Below, piece by piece: positions 12,501-24,500 of a stretch of DNA of 64,000 nucleotides. The stretch's first letter is position 1; each line of letters begins with the position of its first letter. Both the position numbers and the translations under genes were made by a program. The notes below the pieces were generated by a model. The model did not search any database, was not told the DNA's origin, and was given only the letters and a program-made list of their open reading frames with translations. This DNA is from CAYFZO01 sp965211995 (GTDB lineage Bacteria > Pseudomonadota > Gammaproteobacteria > Poriferisulfidales > Oxydemutatoraceae): NCBI GenBank assembly GCA_965211995.1, contig OZ243040.1, forward strand, positions 1,426,001 through 1,490,000, in the 5' to 3' direction.

Positions 12501-15500
12501 CAACGTCGCGGCGTCGCCGTCGCGGTCCCTCACCGTGTAGGCATAAGTGGTCGGTGACTGCACCACCGCCGGCGTGCCGCTCAACGTCGGCGGCCGCGCC
12601 ACGGCGTTAAACTCCACCCCCGTCGGCAAATCCTCGCCGCCAATCCCCGTGAGACTGTAACTCAACTCGCCGTTGCCGCTGCCGATCGTCGCCTGCGGCA
12701 ACACCACCGCGGGGACAATCGCGATGCCCACCGTGTAAACCTGATTCTCGATCGACGAGATGTCGAAAACCGGCGTCACATCCGTCATGACGCGAATCGT
12801 CACCCTGTCCGTGCTGCTCAACCGATCCTCGCCTCCCAATCCGCCGCCATCCGTCACGGTGACCTGGAACTCCACGGAACCGGTCTCATCGGGGGCGGTG
12901 AAGGTGAAACTGCGCTGTGCGGTGTTCTCCCCTGTCAGATCCACCTCCAAATCCCCTGGCCGATCTACCCGCTCCCACGCATAACTCAATTCGTCTCCGG
13001 TGTCCCGATCCGATGACCCGCCGGCGTCCAACTCCACCCTCTCGCCTCCCGACACCTCCTGCTCCTGCCCGGCGTCCGCCATCGGCGCATCGTTCGCGCC
13101 GGTCACCGTGATCACCACTGTCGCCGACACATCAAAGCGACCGCCGTCGCCGAACTGCGCCGACACCCCGAATTCATCGTTCACTTCATCGCCTGCGCCC
13201 AACCCCTGCACCGCATCACTCCCGTTGTCCAGCACGTATCTCCATTCCGCTGCATTGCCGGATGTCCCGGGAGCGAACGTCCCATATTGACCGTCCTGCC
13301 TCTCCACCGTGAATTGCGCATCCCTAATATCTTCACCGCTCTCATCCGCAAGACTCAGAAAGCCTCCTACCTCCAGAACATCGTCCTCCGTGACAAACCC
13401 CCTTGCACCAAAGAACGTGACCGTCGGGGCCTGCGCCTCCATCACCGCGATGGTGTACCTCACGGTCGCCACGTCGTCGTCAAAATCCCTCACCCTGTGT
13501 ATGTAGTTGGTCTCAACCTGCACCGACCTCGCAGTGCCTCCCAAAACCGGGGAAAAATCGAAAGCGCCGCTGCCGCCGTCAAACTCCAATCCGTCCGGCA
13601 GACCGCCTCCCCCCTCCGCCTCGAACGTGTAAGTCAAACTCGAGTTGCCGCTGATCGCCGTCTCCAGGTTTTGGGTGACTGTATCGCCCACCGTGTAAAT
13701 CAAAGCGCGGTTCGCAACAAGACTGAAAGCCGCCTTGGCGTCCACCAGCACCCTCGCCTCCGTGGTCGCACTGGCATCCCCGTCACTCACCGTCAGCATC
13801 AAGGTCACCCCCGCTCCCCTCACCCGCGTCGGCGCCGTCCACTGCGTATTCGCCTCGCTGGGTGGGGTGAAAACATTCGCGCCCAGATCGTCCGGGGTCA
13901 CGCTCCACTCGTAGGTCAACTCAGCGCCGGCGTCCACGTCGTCGCCGCTGCCGACCAGGTCCACCGCCGCACCCCCCGTCACCGTGCTGTCCGCCGCCAC
14001 GGTTATCCCATTCACCTGCACGATGAACGCCGCCGTCGGCGCGTCGTTCGCCCCTATCACCGTGATCGCCACCGCCGTCGTTGCACCACTCACCGCCGCC
14101 GTCGCCGTAAACTGATCCACCACGCTCGGCATCACCTCCCCGCCCAACGCCTGCGTGAACGTGCTCGCATTGTCCAGCGTGTAGATCCACGCACCGTTCC
14201 CCCTCAGAACGAACTCCCCGTAGTTGCTCGTCTGCGTGGACTCCGTAAAGACGCCCGACGCCGCCCCGATCGTCAACCGCCCCGTCGCCGTCCTTTGCTC
14301 CGCGTCGTCCTCGACCACCGTCCCGCTGACGCCGCCGTCGATTGTCACCGGCGTGACCTCCACCGTCACCGTCGCCGTGTCCGTTGCGTTCGATGCGTCG
14401 GTCACCCTCAACATGAACGTCAACGTCACGGTCTCGCTCAACCCCGTCGGTGCCGTGAACCCGGGCTGCGCGGTGTCGGCGTTCCTCAAATCCACTCTCA
14501 ACCCCGCCGCATTGATTTGCTCCCACTGATAACTCAGCACGATCCCCTGTGCGTCATCCTCCGGATCAGACGAACCGCTCCCGTCCAGCGTCACCTCCTC
14601 ACCCTCGTCCACCATCTGATTCGCGCCCGCCTCCGCCGTCGGCGCGTCGTTCACGCCGGTCACCGTGATCGCCACCTCCGCCATTGCTCTGCCACTCGAC
14701 TCCGCCGTGAACCGATCCACCACGCCGCTCAGGCTTCCGTCCAACAACTCCGCACCCAACGTATTCGTGAGCGTGCTGTCGTTGTTCAGTGTGTAGGTCC
14801 ACGCGCCGCTCGTATCAAGATTGAACGTCCCGTAGTCGCTCACCGTGTTCTGTGCCGTGAATTCGTTCGCCATCTCGATCACGCTCAGCGTCCCCCCCGC
14901 CGTCCGCTGCGCCGGATCGTCCTCGACCACCTCCCCGGTGAAATCGCCCTCAATCCGATCCCGGATCGTCACAACGGCCGTGGCCGTGGCTGAAGCGCTT
15001 CTGCGGTCATCGCTGACTACGGCCGTCGCAGTGAAGATCACCGTTTCGTCGCCCTCGGCGAGGGCGTCAGCCACCGGGGTCAGCGTGACCGTTGTGCTGA
15101 TGGCCCGAACTCTTCGCTCGAGGTCGTCGATTGTGAAGTCTCCCAGCGACTGCCCGTCCGGCCGCGCTGCGCTGAAATCGCCGGGCTGCTCCGCCGTGCC
15201 GCCCGTTATGGACAAACTGATGACGACCGCTCTTGCCAGTGGGGGGCTGGCGGGCACCAGTTGCACCGTTGCCACAACAGGCGTGGGGCCGTCGTTCTCA
15301 AACACGCCGGACGGGGGGTCCAGATCCAACGCAATGACCGGCACGTCGTTGTCGTTAATCCTAATGATCCATTGTTGATCGCCGGCGTTCAGCAAGGGGC
15401 TGAGGACTACTCCATTCCTGGTAGTCCTGGCCTCGACCATGAAGAGAAAATCTTCGTCAAACTCGACGACGCGGTCATCCACGATCCGCAGGTCAAGCGT

Positions 15501-18500
15501 GTGCGTTACGCTCGTTTCCCCCGCCGGGATCTCAACGTTGCTCGAATGGAAGAAATAGTCGTCAGGCTGAAGCGCCGGGGTGCTCAGTCCAAACCCATCG
15601 GCCGTGCTTATGGCCACGGAGACGGCTTCGGGTCTGGTCGTGCCCGATGGCAGCAACTCCACCGTCACCGTCACTGCAGCCGCGCCAATGCCCTCGTCGA
15701 CCCTGAACCTGGACCCCGCAGGAACAGTCGTATCGCCCACCGTCACCGTCACGGCGGCGCCGGCAAACACGGTGACGGCCACCGTGTCCGTGGCGCTCGA
15801 ACCCGTGCCCCGCCCGTCGGTCACCGTCAGTGTGAATTCCAACACCGCCGTCTCGTCATCGTTCAACTCCGGCGCCGTGAACGTCGGCCGCGCCGTCCCG
15901 GAGTTTCTCAAGTTCACCGAGAGACCGTCTGTCTGCTCCCACCGATACACCAAATCCCCGGCATCGTCGTCCACATCCGTCGCACTCCCGGCCAGCGTCA
16001 CGATCATGCCCTCGTCCACCACCTGATCCGCGCCCGCCTCCGCCACCGGCGCGTCGTTCGTGCCGGTCACCGTGATCGTCACCGTCGCCGTGAGTTCCCC
16101 GCCGCCGTCCAACAATGCCGCCCTCACCGTGAACACATCCGTTGGGAAATCGCCGGTGGTCAACGCATCGGTGGCACCGCCGTTGTCCAGCGTGTAAGTC
16201 CACAGGCCGCCCGGCTCAATGCTGAACACCCCATACGTGCCGAGACTATCAGTCTGCGAAACAAAGTTAGCGCCCGTATTGACCATCACCGCCCCCGTCG
16301 CCTCCGTCGCCTCCGTGATTGCAGCGCTCTCGGTCACCGTCCCCGTCAGCATGCCGCTGATTTCCGCCAGCGTCACCGTGATGGTGAACTCCAACGTCGC
16401 GGTGTCGTCGGCGCGGTCCGTCACCGTGTAGGCATAAGTGGTCGGTAACTGCACCGAACCCTCCGCCGGCGTGCCGCTCAGCGTCGGGGAGTCGTCGTTA
16501 ACAGAGAACGTCAGGCCGACCGGCGGGGCCGGCGTAAGGGTGTATTCCAGTTCGCCGTTGCCGCCGCTCGCGGTCGGCAAATTCACGCTGCCGCCGATGC
16601 CGATTGGCACGCCGACGATGTATCTCTGGTCGGGGATGGCCCTCGGCTCGAATTGCAGCGCATCGTCCGCCGTCACCGTCACCGTCACCTCCTCGCTCGC
16701 GGTGGCGCGCTGCCTGTCGGTCACCGTCAGTATCAGCACGACGGCCTCGTCGTTCTGCACAAACGGCGCCGTCCAGACCGTCGTCGCCCGGTCGCTTACG
16801 GTGAACGTGCCCGCCGCGTCTGAACGACTGTCCATGAACACCGCGCTCCACGCGTAGGTCAACGTCTCCGCATCGCCCTCATCCACGTCGCCGCTGCCGG
16901 TGCCGTCCAACGCCACCGCCGCCGCCTCCGCCACCGTGTCATTCGCCACGTCCATCTCGCCCACCTGCGCGGTGAACGCCGGCGTCGGGGCGTCGTTCAC
17001 GCCGGTGATTATGAAATTCACGCTCAAGTCCCCGAGAGGAACCTGGACCCCGCCCGCCTCCACCTGTATCAGGAACGGATCCGTTGCTAAGGAGTTCTCG
17101 CCCAAACTCTGGGTGGGGGTGGCGCTGTTAAACCACTCATACCGCCATGCCCCTTGCTCATTCAGAGTAAACCTTCCGAAATCACTCGTGTCTCTGCCGG
17201 TCGTCGCAAAAGCGAAGTCGGCGGCGGCGCCCGGCGCCACGATATCCAACTGCCCGGCCCGTTCAAACGGGCCCACGTCCTCGGTCAACGTCGCCGCCAG
17301 ATCACCGATAACCCTAAAGTCCACCACCTCGACGGTGAAAATCAGAGCCGCTCTGTCGCCGTTTTGGTCCGTCACCGTGTAGATGTAGTCCGTCTCGGGC
17401 TGCGCCGCCGCCGGCGTGCCCTGCAAAAAACGTGTTTCTTCGTTAAAAATCAGCCCGACCGGCAACTCATCCTGCGACGACTGCGGATCCACGCTGTAAC
17501 GCAGGGGAGCGTTGCCGTTTACCGCCTGCGGCAACTGCAGGGGCACGATGGCAAAGCCGGCGGTGTAAGTCAGGTCGGAGTCGCCGAGGCCTTGGTCGAA
17601 ACTCGGCGCGGTGTTCTGCTCCACCGCAATGATAAAGACCAGGCTCGCGACGTTGTTGTCGTCATCCGTCACCGCGTAGGTGTAGTTCCTCGAGGGTTGC
17701 AACACCGTTGGCACGCCGGTCAGCGTCGGGGGGTCTTGGCCGCGGTTAAAACTCAGCCCGGTCGGCAACTCCGGTGTCAGGGTGTAGTCCAGCGTGCCGA
17801 CACCGCCCACCGACGGCGGCAGTTCCACGACACCGATATCCGTGTTCTGGATGTAGATCTGGGGGAGGACGTTCTCGATGAATCTCAGCTCGGGGCCCAC
17901 TTCCAACATCACCGTGGCGCTGACGGTGGAGAAGGCGTCGCTGACCTCCAGCGTCAACTCGACGGTCACATCCACTATGCCGGCCGGCGCCGTCCAGAGC
18001 GTATCCGCTTGATCGGTCGCACCGGTGAACGTCCCGCCGGTCGCGTGCCACTGGTAGCGCAGATTCTGCTGCTCATCGCGGTCTATGTCGTTGCCGAGGC
18101 CTATCGCCGGTATGCTCCTGCCCGGCCTTATCCTAACCCCATTCCTCGGCGTGACGATCACCGCCGTCGGCGTATCGTTTACGCCGAGAAGCGTGATCTT
18201 CACGAGGGTCGGGGTGTCGTCGCTGCGCGATCTGACAGTGAATCCACCGACGTCCCTCGTGCCTCCTGCGGAGGTGTCAGGCGGGCGCACCGATCTGTCG
18301 CCCTGCCTCAGCTCTTGCGCACGGCCAAACAGCGAGTAAACCCAACGGCCTTCAAAATCAATGAAAAAGTTTCCGAACGGTCGTTCCACATTCCGCGGGT
18401 CGTCTCGGTTCCGGCTGGAAGTCTGAGCCGACCCATCCGGATCGTCCACCGTCACCAGGCCTCTCACCAAGCGCGTATCCTCGCTAATCTCCACGCTGGA

Positions 18501-21500
18501 GGGGGTGCTGTTGATTATCGCCGGGTCGTTTGCGCCGTTCACGATAATCACCACCTCTTCACTCGCGACGCCGTCCCTATTCGGCGCCACAAGGAACACG
18601 TCCAGCCCTGTGTCGCCGCCGCCCAACGCATTGGTATCCTTGTCGTTGTCATCCAGCGTGTAAGTCCATCTGCCGTTCGCGGCAAGGCTGAAAACCCCGT
18701 AGGTGCCGATCGTTTCCAGCTGCACCGCAAAATCGTCAGAATTATCGTGGTCCGACCCGAGGCCCTCAATAAACAAACTCTTTGCCTCCCTCCCCCCTTC
18801 AGGGTCAACCGCATCCTCATCCACCGCGCCTGCAAGTGCAGTGATGGGGCCGATTTGCAAATCATCCGTAATCGTAAAAGTCACGGTGTCTGAGTCTGTC
18901 ACAACACCGTCCCTAACGGTGAGTTCAAACACAAGGTCTTGATTGCCCCGAGCGGGTGGCTGAAAATTAGTAACCGGTTGGGTTCGGAACGTGCCACCGG
19001 AAAAAGAGATTTCTTCACCGGCCAACTGTATCCACCGATACTCCAGCACGTCGCCGTTATCCGGGTCGGTGGAGAATCTGCCGTCTAGCCTCTGTGAGTA
19101 GCGCGAAGCCCCCACAAACCGATCCGTGCCCGCGTTGGCTATGGGGGGATCGTTTACGCCGGTCACAAAAATTTGCACTATCTCCGTCCGAACTCGGAGA
19201 TCGGTCGCCCGCACCAGAAATCTAAGTTCTGGTTTGTCCTCACGTCCTAATGCGTTGGTGGCTTCGTTGTCGAGCAGTTCGTAGCGCCAGTTGCCGTTCA
19301 CGTCAAGGCTGAACACCCCGAAGGTGCCGATCGTCGGCGCCTGCGCCACAAAAAATTTGCCTGCGCGCGGCGGGAAGAGCGTCAGTTGACCCGTTGCTAT
19401 CATCCGCCCCGGGTCATTCTCGACCACTGTCCCCACCAGTTCACCTTGGATCAACGGTGCCTCTATCACCGTCACCCCCACCTCCGCGCTCGCGGTGACC
19501 AGATTAGCGGCGGTGACCGTCAGACTCATCAAGACGTCCGCATCGCTAAATATCTGCGGCGCCGTCCAAATCGGGTTCTGCACGCCTGCATCGTCGAATA
19601 TGCCCACGCTCTCGGGATCCTCAGTGTTCACCAAATTCCAACTGTATGTCAGTCCCTCCGCCTCCCCTTCGTCCCTGTCGCCGACGACGCTCATCACCAT
19701 CACTTGCTCGCCCACTATGATCGTCTCCCCCACCGCCGGCTGGGTGATCTCCACCGTCAGCGGGTCGTTTATACCGACGATCGTAATCCTCACCGTCGCC
19801 ATGCCGGCGAGGCTGCCCGCCTCCGCCCGCACCAGGAATTCGTCTATCCCGAGGACGTTCGCACCCAGCGCCTGGGTGACGTCCGCAGAATTATCCAGTT
19901 GATATTGCCATTCTCCGGTCTCAGTCAGCGTCGTGAGATTTCCGAACAATAGATTACTCTCAAAAAGTGTGAAAATGGCCTGAGGGAGGGGAGCACCACT
20001 ATCCCTTGCGTTTGCAATCAACTGCCCGGACGTTACAGACGGCGGTTGATCCTCGATCAACTGCCTTTCCAGAGTGCCTGTGATTATCAGCCCCTCCGCG
20101 ATGCCGGCTTCCCTCCCCACCGTAACGATGAAACTCAAACTCACGGAACGGTTGTTTTGGTCCATTGCCGTGTAGAGCACCTGGTAAGTATCGCTCTGGG
20201 TCGGCGTGCCGATTAGATCGCGGCCCGTGGCGCCGCCGAGGGTCAACCCCGGCGGCACTTCCCCCTGCAGGGCGTAGAGATAAGGAGGGGAGCCGCCCTC
20301 GACCTGCGGCAGGGTCAGGGAAGTGATCGGCTGGTTGCGTATGTAGAACTGGGAGAGCACCTCCGCGGTCCCGCTGAATCCCAACGGTTCAATCCGCTCC
20401 GCCATGACCTCTATGGTGGTAGTGGCGGCGGCGGCGGCGTCCCCATCGTCAACTCTGAATGTCAACATGGCGGCTGTATTCTCCGACCGCCGCGGCGCCA
20501 CCCAGGTCGCACTCGCCCGCGTGGTCGAGGCGGTGAACTCCCCGGCGGTCGCGCTCCACTCGTAGGTCAGATTGTCGTTGTCGTCCACATCGGCGCCGAT
20601 GCCGGTCAATGTCACTTCGGTGCCCGCCTCCACCGCTGCCACCACGTCCACCTCACCCACCTGCACCGTGGTAATCGTCGCCGTCGGCGGGTCGTTCGCG
20701 CCGATGATCGTAATCGTCACCGTTGCAGGCGGCACCTCGAGGTTGACCGCCCTCACCGTGAACACATCCGTTGGGAAATCGCCGGTGGTCAACGCATCGG
20801 TGGCACCGCCGTTGTCCAGCGTGTAAGTCCACATGCCTAACTGCGTGAGGGTGAAAACCCCGTATCTGCCGGCGCCGTCGTCAGGGCTCACCCCCTCCTG
20901 CCTCCGAAAGGCGCCGAGGGCCAATCCGCCGTTCGCCGTGTTAACCTCCAAAGTCCCTGCCACCTCCGTCTCAACCTGCGTTACTCCCACCCCCTCGTTC
21001 ACACTCGCAGTCAGTTGGCCGCGGATTACCGGCACGACCGTGATCGTGAAGGTCAGTGTTGCGGTGTCGGCGGCACCGGTGCTGCTATCACTGTCCCGCG
21101 CCGTGTAGATGTATGTGGTTTCGATTTGCGCCACCCCCGTCAACGTGCCCGTGATCTGCAGGAGGTTGTCACTGAATTGAAGACCTAGCGGCAACTCCGG
21201 TTCCAAGGTGTAAGTCAGACCGCCGTTGCCGCCCGTCGCCGGCGGCAGGGACAAGAAGACATCATCCATCCCCTCCAGGTAACGCTGGTTCGCAATGCTC
21301 TCCCCCGGGTCGAATCTCGGCGCGACGTCCAACTCCACCTGGGCGCTTGCGCTGGAGAAAACCCCCTCCGAGTCGGTTACCCTCAGCGTCAACGTAATCA
21401 GCATTTCGCCCGGCTGCGTCGGCGCCGTCCATATCGTGCTTTGGGAGGTTTCATCGCCGAACGAGCCCCGCGTCGCGCTCCACTGGTAGTCCAGGCTATC

Positions 21501-24500
21501 TCCCTCGTCCACGTCTGAGCCGAAACCACTAACCTGGACGGTGCCGCCCGGCACCACCATCTCCTGCACGGCGAATAACACAAACGGCAAATCGTTTACG
21601 CCGGTCACGGTAATCGTCACCGTATCGCTCCGAACATTGGGGTAGGTTGCCCGCACCGTGAACGAGTCCGTTATTGATTGGCGCGCGCGCAATGCGATGG
21701 CGCGGCCGTTGAAAGTCAGCGTGTAAGTCCACGCGCCCTGCGGCGTGAGATTGAAACGCCCGTAGGAACTGGTGACGTCCTGCTCCACGAACTCGCCCAA
21801 GCCGATCGTCAGTTGCCCCGTCGCCGTCTCTTCCACCCCGTCGGTCACAGCGCCCGCCAGATTCGTTTCGTCGAGAATCACCGGCACAACCTCGAGCGTG
21901 AAAGTCAGCACCGCTTCGTTGTCATCGGCGTGCGCCGTGTAGGTGTAGGTCGTCGGGCGTTGCGCCATCCCCGGCGTACCGCTCAACTGCCGGGTGAGGC
22001 GGCCGAAGCTCAGCCCTTGCGGCAACTCCGGTTCCAAGGTGTAAGTCAGACCGCCGTTGCCGCCCGTCGCCTCCGGCAACTCCACGATGCCGATATCATC
22101 GTTCATGAAGTATTGTTGATTGGCGAAAGACTCGCCGAAAGTCGGGGCTTCGCCATCCTCTACCGCAGCCCTCGCCACCTCGATAACGAAAGACCTCATG
22201 CCGAAGGGCATGTCGCTGCCCATCACCCGGTAGGTCATTGCGTAGGTGCCGGGAATCGTCGGCACACCGGAAAGTTGGCGCGTGATTGGGTTGAAGGTCA
22301 ATCCCTCCACATCTAACTCGTCCGACCCCTCCGATGTCAGGCTGTAGGTGAGATGGTTGTCGGTTCTGGTGACGACACTCCGCACGGCCGGCGGCAACAC
22401 CTGAAACCCGATATCCCGGGTCTCCAGGTAACTCCTGCTGTCGGGCGACCCCGGGCCGGATCTCGGGCCAAATCTCGGGGTGGCGCCGAAACTTTTCGTC
22501 AGTGTAAAGGCGTGGGTGACGTCGTCCCCGTCCTCGCCCGGTTCCGCCAGCCGGAAGTTCATCAGATAAATCCCGGGCGTTTGCGGTGTGCCGACGAGGC
22601 GAGGACCCTCGCTTCTGCTAGCCGGCAAGACCAACATCAACTCTCCATCCAACAAATCCGGCGGCTCCGACGTCAACTCGTAAATCCTGCGGTTCGTCTG
22701 TGCGATAGCGAGGCCATCAGGCAATGCCAGTCCGGGCAATAACGTCCGGTCCACACTAATTGATTGATCAATAGAGGGAAAACCGCTCTCATCGCCTGCC
22801 CTCTCACTGCTGAAAGTCGGGAAGTTGCGATTCGCGACCGTTACCGTAAAAGTCTTGGAATCCATGTCCCCGTCGCTGTCAGTCACTTGGTAGGTCAAGG
22901 TGAACATCCCAGGCTGCGGTGGTATGCCAGTGAACAAGCGAAAGTTATCAGCGTTTCTGTCGGCATTGAAAAACGGTGCGGTGCCGCTGACATTGGCAGC
23001 AAGAAGACCCTCCGGTTGCGCACTCAATCCGTAGGTCAGATTGCCGTTGCCGCCCGTCGCCGGCGGCAACCTAAAGCCCTGCCTATAGGTCAGCACCCAG
23101 ACCTGGTCGGGCAACGCGTCCACGACAAACCTCGGCACGTCGGACGCCACCGGGAAATCAAAGATTATCCTGTCGGTATCTCCGTCCACGTCCTGCGCGC
23201 GGTAGATCATGGTGAAGTCCCCGGCCACCTCCGGCGCGCCGGTGAGCATGCGCGTGAGCGGGTCGAAGTTCAGCCCCGGCAACACCGGCTCCAAACTGTA
23301 GCTCCGCGCAAAGTCGCCGTTCTCCGCTTGCGGAAACTCCACCGGGGTGATCGTCGTGTCCCTGATGTAGTCACCCCTAATCTCCGGGCGGGCGGCCGCG
23401 TCGAAATTTGGCGTGCTGTCGCTTACCGTCACCATCACCTCGGCAGTGTCGGTGCCCTGATGACGGTCGCGGACTGTCAGCCTGAATGTACTCTGCGTCC
23501 CGTCCGCTACGCCCACCGATACCCAACTCGTGCGCGGTGCGCCCGGATCGGCGAACCTGCCCAAGTCCTGCGGAACCGTGCTCCACAGATAAGTCAACTC
23601 ATCCCCGACGTCCACGTCCGTGCCGGCGCCCTCCACCGGCACCATGCCCGCCACCATCGCAGCATTGAGGGGCTGACTGATCGTCACCGTCGGCGGGTCG
23701 TTCTCGCCGATGACCGTGACCGTCACCAGCAAAGCCGAAAAACGGGGGACGCTCGTCAGTTGCACCTCAAACTCTTCCGGCACGGCTAGGTCCCGAGGCA
23801 GTCTCTGCGTTTCCATGCGCCCGTTGTCCAGCGTATAAGACCAGGTGCCGTCGGCCTCAATGGTGAAAGTTCCGTAGCTGCCGTCCGCGGCGTTCCCGCC
23901 CCCCTGCGTCTGCGCCACAAAAGTGTCCGCGACGACCGTTAACTTCCCGGACACCACATTGACCGCCGGCGCCGCCCTCACCGCTCCGCCGCTATCGCCC
24001 GTGATCTCCGGCAACTCCGGCGGCGCCTCCACTGCGAGAGTGAACGAAGTTGAAACTAACCTGACCACTGTGTCGTTCACGGTGCTCGTCACCGTATAGG
24101 TGAAAACCGCCGCATCTTGCACAATCTCCGGCGTGCCGCTCAATTGCCAGGTCATTGGGTTGAAGCTCAACCCCCGCGGCAACTGCCGTGCCGGCTCCAG
24201 ACTGAAAGCCAACTCCCTCACAATCTCCGGCAGCCGCAACGGCAGCGGCAACGTGATCTCGACGTCGGCACCGCCCACGAGGACAACCCCAGGGAGGCCG
24301 GCCTCCGGCGGCGGCGGATTCACGGTGAGGATGAGGTGGTCAACGAGTACAGCATGTGCCCCCCCCTCCTCCCCATACACGGCGACAAACCGCAAGGAAT
24401 ACGTGCCCGGTATGTTCGGCGCGGTGACCGTCAGCGGGTTTTGTGCGATGAAAGAACCGTCCGCGAAGTCAGGGCTGTCGCCGAAGCCATTAGGCGCCTC

